Positions 57,401 through 64,000 of a DNA stretch of 64,000 nucleotides are shown piece by piece (within the stretch, counting starts at the first letter, position 1; each line of letters starts with the position of its first letter). The stretch is from WSZJ01 sp964590435 (lineage in GTDB: Bacteria > Planctomycetota > MHYJ01 > WSZJ01). Made by a program: the position numbers and the translations under genes. Under the pieces are notes generated by a model. The model did no database searches. It was not told the origin of the DNA and was given only the letters and a program-made list of their open reading frames with translations. The stretch lies in the NCBI GenBank assembly GCA_964590435.1, contig CAZPWT010000031.1, positions 33,566 through 97,565 of the forward strand. Reading direction: 5' to 3'.

Positions 57401-57998
57401 CGCGGCAACGGGAGGCGACCAGAGTCCGAACTCGAACGAGATCGGCGCCGTCATCACCGGCTCCGCTCCGCCCGCAGCACCGACGCTGGACGCCGCGAAC
57501 ACCCGCAAGACGAATGACAGCACGCCCAGGATTTCAGGGCACACCTTGGGCGGATACCTCGTGAAGCTCTACGAGGGCAGCACCTACCTGGGTTCGGGCT
57601 ACGCGGACGCCGGGGGCGGATTTGAGGTCAGCACGGAGTTCATGCTTGCCGACGGCGAGCACGTGATCCAGGCCACCGCCCAGGCCACCTCCGGTTCGCC
57701 TGCTTCGAGCCTCAGTTCCGGGAGGATCGTGACGGTGGACACGACGCCGCCTGCGAAGCCGACGGGGCTCAAGATTCTCTCAGGCAACAACTGGATCGAC
57801 GTGAGGTGGGATGCCAACACGGAAGAGGACCTCGTCGGGTACGACGTCTTCAAGAAAGTCACCGGCTCGACCGACCCTTGGGTGAAGCTCAATTTCAATC
57901 CCTTGATCGAGAATCGTTACGTCGATACGGCGGTCACGAACGGAACGAGTTACTCCTACAAGGTCGTCGCAGTCGACGACGCGAAGGACGAGGAGTAA
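54426..57998 (+). CDS. Large secreted fibronectin type III/Ig-repeat protein
   Basis: 1190 residues with a signal peptide (arginine-rich start, LVALVGTFALADDP). Residues of about 40-260 form a beta domain ending NASIYPITVHPLVG, typical of proteins associated with RHS-type secreted products. Residues 265-625 are beta-propeller-like. From about 630 several FnIII repeats follow, for example IPPAPPTGLAATPGDTTVAL and ADLAGYNVYRSDAVAGTY. A bacterial Ig-like domain (PRISGHTLGGYLVKLYEGS) is near 1000-1095 and a last FnIII repeat follows. It is probably a cell-surface adhesin or scaffold. The stop lies two bases before the next start. Confidence 0.88.
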   Translation: MHVDHSAARLVHLRRVLRAGSVVALVALVGTFALADDPLVDPSSSLAYEAPNVTGSATAWHDLGTEATASAWNVSGRIAAGSLRVDATQGFLTFEYTGIKWGSTNGTWLVQPSQVAGMDAFTQRGNGVMEQVTVQDAGFEDVVHIPSSGGAGKLQLLGKVTTQMEIERSFGGDSTATVFTTDGPVNFVDAQGNRVLGSGLTRVLDSSGRTHDCDITWTKVADGFTFAVAVPSSWLNASIYPITVHPLVGKPEAISTESVRADLESQCAYGAGQYFVVWTSKATSALAVTALTTSGEDVYARRVAPDGSFIGPSFAVATGSAVQKNPHVAFASGGGGVFAVVHKDGNNVVLKRYSALGGLLSTSTVNDPALSNRVTTVDIASNGTDRFCISWIGYKPGETSRRVWAEVRAADGTVIAGDTVVGSAPGTIFNARPSVVWNPTLSQWFFTWESYDDAVVAPPKQVIGRAFDATLASAAFAEIVISAGAGSNYDARIAWSATSNEYLVAWDNNPPTGTTNVRARRIDAAAGTLLGSEFNVEISTRSSTDVGVAWIPNSNRWVTVFELSGGGRGVFGQAMLADGSLTGPLFVLSDGLDFGEMEPALTRNGDLDQYLSTWTDGSATTQDIWGGRLDLTPPAAPGPVSTSNTGSSITLSWPKGTDSDLRTFLVYRATAAEGPFGAGVPVLPPAGSTVSYTDTSVTANTRYYYIVRAVDTHANVSDPSSVASEIIDTIPPAPPTGLAATPGDTTVALSWSPSPEADLAGYNAYYRASGATTWIKSNATLLGTTTHSVTGLTNGLAYEFSVTALDTEPNESAHSAAVSATPVDSTGPAIPSGLAATAGNRSVALAWTANSEADLAGYNVYRSDAVAGTYIQINTSLLASPAYSDTGLTNGTPYFYKVTAVDTSSNESAQSSAVSATPRYTKPTGLTLDSTTDSSATMSWTAVAEPDLAGYDVWRSGVSGSGYAKLTASPISSTSYTDSGIAAGTYFYVVTAAATGGDQSPNSNEIGAVITGSAPPAAPTLDAANTRKTNDSTPRISGHTLGGYLVKLYEGSTYLGSGYADAGGGFEVSTEFMLADGEHVIQATAQATSGSPASSLSSGRIVTVDTTPPAKPTGLKILSGNNWIDVRWDANTEEDLVGYDVFKKVTGSTDPWVKLNFNPLIENRYVDTAVTNGTSYSYKVVAVDDAKDEE

Positions 57999-58000
57999 CC

Positions 58001-58435
58001 ATGAACACATTCCCCAAGAAGGCGTGGTTCCTCGCGGTCCCCCTGGTCTTGGCGCTCGGTATCGGTCTGCTCCTGATCCGATCGAGATCGGGACCCGAGC
58101 CCGAGGCGCCGGAAACGCCAGCGGCAAAGCCCCCAGCCCGTCCTGCTCCGGCTGCTGCGGGTTCGACGTCCACTGCCGGCGCCGCAGCACCCCGCCACGC
58201 CAAGGGCTCGGAAGCAGAAGCGGCCGCGCTCGACACTGTTTCGGTTCGCGGGCTGGTGCAGTCCTACTCGGAGTGCCTTCAGCGGGGCGATGAGAAGAAC
58301 GCGCTGACCCTGCGTCGGGCGATTCAGGCGAAGGGCACGTTGGCGAAGTCTGTGATCGACCAGATGGTCAAGGAAGGATGGGTGCCGGCCCAGTTTCACG
58401 AACAGTTGAAGAGGGATTGCGATGAAATTCACTAA
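58001..58435 (+). CDS. Small anchored protein between FnIII and RHS genes
   Basis: 144 residues. An N-terminal signal anchor (AWFLAVPLVLALGIGLLLI, about 8-26) is followed by a Pro/Ala-rich linker (about 30-70) and a compact helical domain of 70 residues (VRGLVQSYSECLQRGDEKNA, VIDQMVKEGWVPAQFHEQLKR). No family recognised. Its last 14 bases overlap the RHS gene start, so the two are translationally coupled. Position suggests a role in handling or anchoring one of its giant neighbours. Confidence 0.75.
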   Translation: MNTFPKKAWFLAVPLVLALGIGLLLIRSRSGPEPEAPETPAAKPPARPAPAAAGSTSTAGAAAPRHAKGSEAEAAALDTVSVRGLVQSYSECLQRGDEKNALTLRRAIQAKGTLAKSVIDQMVKEGWVPAQFHEQLKRDCDEIH

Positions 58436-61400
58436 CTCTCTCCCCGTTGTCTTCCTTCTGGCCTTCGGCCTCGCGGCCTCGGTCGGCGCACAGGAGCCGG
58501 TCCGCGTTCCGGATGCGAACTGGCCGAAGTGGTCGCCACCGCAAGAAGACTGGACCAACGCCAACATCCCCGCCGTCGATCCAGGCGGAAACCGCCACGG
58601 CCTGAAAGTCGTGGCCGTGCCGGGCGGATCAAAGCTCCTTCACGTTTCCACAGAGTCGGCACATCGCAGCACCGATCCAGCGACGCGAGACACGATCCTT
58701 GAGACGGTGGCCACCGCGAGCTTCATCGGCGACTCGCAGATCGTGGCGACCCCGGATGGCGCGCTTCATGTTTACTTCCTGTCTCCAGGAGTGGGTTCGG
58801 GAATTGATACCGCCACGCAGGTTTGGTATGCGACCAAGCCCTTGGGTGGCACTTGGGGTGGTTTGCACCCCGTCTCCTCCTCGCACCTGTTCAGCACGCC
58901 ACCTCCGGGGGGAGGACCTGGGCTGCTGCACCAGCGTGACGCCGTCGAGGCCATCGCCGCGAGCGTCACGGACACCGGCGCGCCTGTTTGCTACTACCTG
59001 CAGCACGAAATCTACGAGCACAGTCCTGTTCCATTTCCAGGCGTCGACTACAACCGGCACGGGCTTTGGCGAAGCGTGTCGGGGGGTGATGGATTTGAGA
59101 TGTTCACCGGGGCGTACTCGGCGGGACTGCACGTCGCGTCCTCGGTCGGCGGCCCGCAGCGAATCAAAAGCCACCGCGGACGACTCGCCATCGTGGGGAT
59201 CTCGTTCGGCGACACGATCGCCCCCCGGGTGAGGTACTACGATGGCGCGAGCTGGGTAAAGATCGCAGACCTTACGGCCGACACGACCTTTGCTCCCACC
59301 GGCCTGACGGTAAATCTCGACGCGCTGGGTGCGGACACGCCGCACATCATGTGGAGGACGAGCGGCGGGTACGGATCGCTCGGCGGCTTCGCCCACTCGT
59401 TCGACAAGGGAACTACCTCGCCCGAGTTGTTCAGCTCCGTGTACGACGCCAGCGTGATCTCGGGGCCGGATGGCAGTTTGCACCGGTTCTTGCTCAAGGC
59501 GGGCACCAGCGGGACGTATACGCTGACCCATGCCGTGCTCACGCCGACTGGCTGGTCAGCGGAATTTGCGTTCGCGCAGAACTTCGCGTTCAGCGGATCA
59601 CCGGCGATCACGAGTCGCTTCGTCAACTCGGTGAATCAGTTCTACGTCGCAATCGGCGGCGAGGTCGGCGTCGTGGCCGCGATGTCGTTCGTCGGGTGGG
59701 AGGACAACCTCGGATTTCAGGACGCCGTAGGCATGGCCCCCGTCGGTCCTGGCGCGTCAGCGAACTTGTCGAACGGGAACGTCACGATGTCCCTGCCGCT
59801 GTTCGCGCTCGCGGGTCACGGGCCGATGCCCGCGATCTCCCTCTACTACAACTCCCTCGCGGAAAACCGCGGACTCTGTGGCAAGGGCTGGAGTCACTCC
59901 TACGACGTCTTCCTCACCTATCACACCGATCCGATCTCCTCGGACAAGTTGGTGCTCCACATGGGGGACGGCAGGAACATCGTCTTTAAGCACGAAGATT
60001 CCGGTCCAGGTTGGGTCCCTGAAGACGGTTACGGCCTTTCGCTCCACGCGGTTTATTCCAGCAGTTCGCACAGCTTCACGATCGAGACGGTGGACGAAAG
60101 CCTCTGGGTGTTCGATGCCGCAGGCAGGTTGAAGGAGGTCAAGGACCGCGACGGCAACACGCTGACCTTCGATCAGGGAGCCAATCCCGCGGGCACCCCT
60201 GCCAGCACCGTCCTCAAGAAGATCACCGATGCTCACGGGCGAATCGTTTCCTTCACGTACGACGTGCGGAATCGCCTCGAGACCATCAGCGACCCGTCGC
60301 AGATGTACAAGTTCGTGTATGCGGCCGCGACGGATCGGCTTTCCGAGGTCCATTTCCAGACCGCCGCCGGCGCTGACATCAACCAGTGGAACTTCGAGTA
60401 CACCGACACTACGGCTTCCTACGGCCTTCTTTCCAGGATCAAGACTCCGCCTCAGGTTGCAGCGGCGGTTCCGGACGCGAAGACGTATGAGCTCACCTAC
60501 TGGCAGACCGGGAACGAGGTCGGGCGCCTCCAGCTCTGCGAGGACCCGGAGGCTGAGCACGTTGCGGCAGGCGATCCCGAAGCCGCGCCAACGACGTACC
60601 GCGCGTCCGGCGCGTTCTTCTACTACTTCACTCCGCTCACAATCGGGACCGCCACCGCATTCCAGACGGATTTTGTCGATCGCGAGTGGAACACCTACTC
60701 CCTGAAGCTCGACTACCGGCGAAGCCTTGCCCTCGAGATTTTGGACCCCATCAACGCGACGCCCACTTTGCGGACGTTCGACGAGCGCAGGAATCTGAAG
60801 GTTCTCGTTGACCCCGCCTTGAGGACGACGACGTGGACCGTGAATGGGACAGGATCGAGCCGCACCTGGGTGAAGGATCTCCTGAAGGAAGTGCTGCTGC
60901 CCGGCGATTCGAACCCCACGAAGTACGAATATCACGCTGACCACAGTGTGGTGACCAAGATCACCCCGCCTTCCGAGCCCACGACCGGAGTCAGTCACGC
61001 GACCGTTTATGGGATCGACGCCAAGGGCCATGTCCACACCGTCACGCTTGCAGGCAACGCGCACTCCACGGTGTACGACTTCGACACCGAGGGGAAGCTG
61101 CTGTCGGTGACGGACGAGAAAGAGCAGGTGACCACCTACGAATACACGCCCGCCAAGTACGGATTGCCCCGCAAGGTCACGCGCCACATGGTGCCGTCGA
61201 GCGCGAACATCGTTGAGGAGATCGACTACAACGAGATGGGCCAGGTGACGAGCAGCAAATCCCCCGGCGGGGGAGTCACCGTCTTCGAGTACGGGGACTT
61301 GCACAACCTCACCAAGAAGAAGCTGCCCGACGTCGGGAGCGGCGTGGACAGCTACCAGTATCTCTTCGCGGCGAACGGGCGCCTGACGAAGGTCCTCGAC

Positions 61401-64000
61401 CCCAACCTGAGCAAGGTCGAATACGAGTACAACTTCCTCGACAGGGTGACGCTCACCACGAATTCGGCGGACCTCCAGAGCAAGACCTGGTACACGGCGA
61501 ACGGCGTCGTCGGCAAATCGACGGACTTCGTCGCAGTTCCCGCCACGACCCCCCGCGTCAGCTTCGTGAAGAGCGACGCGATGTCCCGCCCGTTCGAGTC
61601 AAAGCGAAATCTCGATTCGGGCAAGCAGGCGGTTTCGACCCAGGTGCTCGACGGCTCCAGCCTGCCAGTGTCCCAGATCGTGAGCGGCACAGGCGGAAGC
61701 CTCCCGAGCTCCAGGACGACGAACACGACGCGCGATCCCGCGACCGGATTGGTAGAGACGGTGACGCTGCCACCGACCGCCGCCGGGGACATCGTGACCC
61801 TGAACTACCAGTACGATGCCGACCGCCTCGTCACGAACGTCGAGCTGAACTGGAAACCTGCGGAAGTAGAAGGCGAGCCGACGTTCTACCGCGGAACTCA
61901 CTACGTGCGTGACGTCCAGGGGCGGATCACCGAGATTTGGGAACTCTCCGAGCACTTTGACGGCGGCGGCTCGAGCGCGCTGTCTGGCCGGAAGACCACG
62001 CTGGTGTGGAACGAAGTCTCGGAACTTGAACAGGTGATCAGGCCGCTGACCGAGACCACCACTGCCGTTTACAAGACGACGAGCGACGCTGCCTATCGCC
62101 CCACTGTGACCGAAGACCCGACCCACGTGAAGGTCAACCAGAACTGGACCGTGGACAGCATGCCGACGGGCGCGAGTTATGTGATCCCCGGGCACGGGAG
62201 TACACCCATCCAGCCGCAAGTGTCGGTTTTCAACCAGCGCATGCAATTTGAGAAGTCTTCTGACGCGCTGCATCCGGGCACTTTCTTTACGCAGAACTAC
62301 GACGGAGCGGGCCGCCCGACCACTTTCACCGGGCCGCTAGGGCTGTTCTCGAAGAGCGAATACGACCTGAAGAACCGGCTCACTGCCAGCATCGTCCAGC
62401 AGGACACAGGCCTGCTGCTCCGGCATGAAATGGAGTACGAGACAGCAACGGGCGACATGACGAAGCGGTCAGCTCCTCCCGGGGCGACAGGGCCATTCTG
62501 GACCTTCGCGTACGACGACGGCCATCGGACCACGTCGGCAACCACGCCGATGAACTTCGTGAGCGAGTCCGAATACGACGCCCTCGGCAACCTGACCAAG
62601 TACATCGACGAGGACGAGAACACCATCGAGACGGTGTTCGACGCGCTCAACCGGCCCACGTCCACGATCTACAAACACAGCGGCGGCTCCGCATGGGAAA
62701 CCGTCTCGCGGAAATTCGACGGTGCGGGAAACCTGCTAGAACTTTCGTCCACCGCGACCGGCATCACCGTGAAGTACAGCTACGTGCCCGCGACCGGCCC
62801 CGACAAGCACCGCAACGAGCTGACCAGCGTGACCTGGATGACGGGTGCCTCTGTGTGGCGGGAGGTTCGGTATTCCTACGACGAGGGAGGCCGCAGGACC
62901 CGGACCGACGTGATGGCGCCAGGCGGAGGATCGTTCGCTTTCAGCCAGATCATGACCTACGACGACGCGGGTCGTTTGAAGACGATTCGCAACGCCGAAT
63001 TCACGACGCCCGACGCGGTTTTCACCTACGTCCAGGGATTCCTCACCGAGACCTCGCTCCGCAACGGAAACAAAATCTCGCGGGCATACGACGGGAAGGG
63101 CCGCCTCCAACTGCTCAGCCACTCGAACGCGGCCGGCAAGGTGCTCGGGTCAATTGAGTACGGGTTCGATCTGCGGGACCGCCGCACCTCCGCCTACTAC
63201 GCCCACCTCGACCTGACCTCGACCTTCGACTACTTCGACAACTCCTGGCTCAAGTCCGAGCACCACCACCAGTCGCCCGCCGCCGCGCCGACGTGGACGC
63301 CTCTGGAAGCCACGATCCCGGGCGGCAACCGCTCGCCTGAGACCGACGAAATCTCCGCCGTTCCCGCGGCCGGGACCGCGACGCTCGACGTGGACATTTC
63401 GTACGAATACGACCTGCGCGGCAACCGCAAGGTGAAAAACGACGCCAGCGGCACCACCAATGACGCGACCTACGACTACGACCTCGACGACCGCCTCACC
63501 GCCGAAACCCGGGGCGGCGTCGGCATCACGTACGGCTACGCGAAGCGCGGCGACCTGACGACCAAGACGGTGGGCACCGCCACCACGACGTACCTGACCG
63601 ACCACATGGGGCGGATCACCTGCCTCCTCGGCGACACCGAATCCTGGCACTACACCTACGCGCCGACCGGCGACCGCCTGAACAAGAAGGACGTCACCGT
63701 CGGCGGCAGCGGGAACGAGGAGTGGTATCTCTCCAGCGACGGCGACACCCTGATCGACTACACGAAGACGGGGGCAGGCTTGCTGAACTTCAGCGGCATC
63801 TACTCCTCGCCCGGCATCGATGGCCGCGTCGCTCGCACCAACGAGCTCGGCGAGACGAGCTACTACTTCGGCGATGCTCTCCAGTCCGTCCATCAGGTCA
63901 CGAATGCCAGCGGGGTAGAGATCCGCAGGCAGTTTACGGACGCCTGGGGCAACCAAATTGCCGGTGTCGGCTTCGGATCGACGGGGACGGCCGGCGATCG
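58422..64000 (+). CDS. RHS/YD-repeat protein (3' end outside window)
   Basis: Open from ATG 58422 (GAGGG upstream) to the window end, at least 1859 residues. A signal peptide (MKFTNSLPVVFLLAFGLAASVGAQ) comes first. A beta-rich N-terminal region of about 430 residues follows. Then comes the RHS entry motif NGNVTMSLPLFALAGHGPMPAISLYYNS and GKGWSHSYDVFL, and dozens of YD repeats such as FDAAGRLKEVKDRDGNTLTF and YDFDTEGKLLSVTDEKEQVTTYEYT. Near the end YYFGDALQSVHQVTNASG marks the start of the RHS-core-associated region, so any C-terminal toxin or tip domain lies beyond the window. Secreted, shell-forming surface protein. Confidence 0.9.
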   Translation, partial: MKFTNSLPVVFLLAFGLAASVGAQEPVRVPDANWPKWSPPQEDWTNANIPAVDPGGNRHGLKVVAVPGGSKLLHVSTESAHRSTDPATRDTILETVATASFIGDSQIVATPDGALHVYFLSPGVGSGIDTATQVWYATKPLGGTWGGLHPVSSSHLFSTPPPGGGPGLLHQRDAVEAIAASVTDTGAPVCYYLQHEIYEHSPVPFPGVDYNRHGLWRSVSGGDGFEMFTGAYSAGLHVASSVGGPQRIKSHRGRLAIVGISFGDTIAPRVRYYDGASWVKIADLTADTTFAPTGLTVNLDALGADTPHIMWRTSGGYGSLGGFAHSFDKGTTSPELFSSVYDASVISGPDGSLHRFLLKAGTSGTYTLTHAVLTPTGWSAEFAFAQNFAFSGSPAITSRFVNSVNQFYVAIGGEVGVVAAMSFVGWEDNLGFQDAVGMAPVGPGASANLSNGNVTMSLPLFALAGHGPMPAISLYYNSLAENRGLCGKGWSHSYDVFLTYHTDPISSDKLVLHMGDGRNIVFKHEDSGPGWVPEDGYGLSLHAVYSSSSHSFTIETVDESLWVFDAAGRLKEVKDRDGNTLTFDQGANPAGTPASTVLKKITDAHGRIVSFTYDVRNRLETISDPSQMYKFVYAAATDRLSEVHFQTAAGADINQWNFEYTDTTASYGLLSRIKTPPQVAAAVPDAKTYELTYWQTGNEVGRLQLCEDPEAEHVAAGDPEAAPTTYRASGAFFYYFTPLTIGTATAFQTDFVDREWNTYSLKLDYRRSLALEILDPINATPTLRTFDERRNLKVLVDPALRTTTWTVNGTGSSRTWVKDLLKEVLLPGDSNPTKYEYHADHSVVTKITPPSEPTTGVSHATVYGIDAKGHVHTVTLAGNAHSTVYDFDTEGKLLSVTDEKEQVTTYEYTPAKYGLPRKVTRHMVPSSANIVEEIDYNEMGQVTSSKSPGGGVTVFEYGDLHNLTKKKLPDVGSGVDSYQYLFAANGRLTKVLDPNLSKVEYEYNFLDRVTLTTNSADLQSKTWYTANGVVGKSTDFVAVPATTPRVSFVKSDAMSRPFESKRNLDSGKQAVSTQVLDGSSLPVSQIVSGTGGSLPSSRTTNTTRDPATGLVETVTLPPTAAGDIVTLNYQYDADRLVTNVELNWKPAEVEGEPTFYRGTHYVRDVQGRITEIWELSEHFDGGGSSALSGRKTTLVWNEVSELEQVIRPLTETTTAVYKTTSDAAYRPTVTEDPTHVKVNQNWTVDSMPTGASYVIPGHGSTPIQPQVSVFNQRMQFEKSSDALHPGTFFTQNYDGAGRPTTFTGPLGLFSKSEYDLKNRLTASIVQQDTGLLLRHEMEYETATGDMTKRSAPPGATGPFWTFAYDDGHRTTSATTPMNFVSESEYDALGNLTKYIDEDENTIETVFDALNRPTSTIYKHSGGSAWETVSRKFDGAGNLLELSSTATGITVKYSYVPATGPDKHRNELTSVTWMTGASVWREVRYSYDEGGRRTRTDVMAPGGGSFAFSQIMTYDDAGRLKTIRNAEFTTPDAVFTYVQGFLTETSLRNGNKISRAYDGKGRLQLLSHSNAAGKVLGSIEYGFDLRDRRTSAYYAHLDLTSTFDYFDNSWLKSEHHHQSPAAAPTWTPLEATIPGGNRSPETDEISAVPAAGTATLDVDISYEYDLRGNRKVKNDASGTTNDATYDYDLDDRLTAETRGGVGITYGYAKRGDLTTKTVGTATTTYLTDHMGRITCLLGDTESWHYTYAPTGDRLNKKDVTVGGSGNEEWYLSSDGDTLIDYTKTGAGLLNFSGIYSSPGIDGRVARTNELGETSYYFGDALQSVHQVTNASGVEIRRQFTDAWGNQIAGVGFGSTGTAGD

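Overview
The window is GC-rich, densely coded bacterial DNA in which many genes overlap their neighbours by 1 or 4 bases. Several traits fit a planctomycete-like or related uncultivated lineage: a Ser/Thr kinase fused to an FGE/SUMF domain, a DUF6754 membrane protein, a DUF2723-TPR protein, an archaeal/eukaryote-type prolyl-tRNA synthetase, very large surface proteins, and a nitrite-oxidoreductase-type molybdoenzyme beside a Rieske/cytochrome b complex. The assignment is inference; there is no rRNA or ribosomal protein gene to settle it.

Layout. (1) 2-6385: seven coupled genes for an unrecognised membrane assembly. A three-gene set (A, B, C) occurs twice, with a DUF6754 gene between the copies. 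(2) 6407-15837: an oligopeptide-type ABC importer with two paralogous binding proteins, two permeases (the first with a very large extracytoplasmic insert) and two ATPases. It is followed by two M14 carboxypeptidase-like secreted proteins (15842-19239), one of which has lost its metal and catalytic residues, and by a kinase-FGE fusion (19295-22195). All run on the + strand with little spacing. Secreted peptidases plus peptide importer suggest a protein-scavenging lifestyle. (3) 22212-32923: mixed housekeeping and accessory genes (methyltransferase, proS, sirtuin, two related zinc-motif proteins, lipoproteins, a rifampin-phosphotransferase-like enzyme, an FHA protein). A striking mirrored G-tract/C-tract array separates the methyltransferase from proS.

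(4) 32968-45191, minus strand: a nine-gene respiratory operon. In transcription order it encodes an Rrf2 regulator with three C-terminal cysteines, a GltD-like FAD/Fe-S oxidoreductase, a Rieske protein, cytochrome b, a heptaheme cytochrome c, NxrA-type and NxrB-type subunits, a heme-binding gamma-like lipoprotein and a TorD-like chaperone. Together they suggest a periplasmic nitrate/nitrite (or related oxyanion) enzyme wired directly to a quinol-cytochrome c complex. (5) 45627-51093: a B12-type radical SAM enzyme and then a small island around a CAT-anticodon tRNA. The island has a TIR/deoxyribosyltransferase-like protein, an MBL-fold hydrolase, a HEPN_AbiU2-like protein, and a deletion scar joining the start of a type IIG restriction enzyme to the end of a tyrosine recombinase. 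(6) 51094-64000: a glycosyltransferase, a DUF2723-TPR membrane protein, and a three-gene surface operon (FnIII protein, 144-residue anchored protein, and a giant RHS/YD-repeat protein running off the window end).

The best candidates for undescribed systems are the duplicated A-B-C/DUF6754 assembly and the NXR-type/bc-type respiratory operon.
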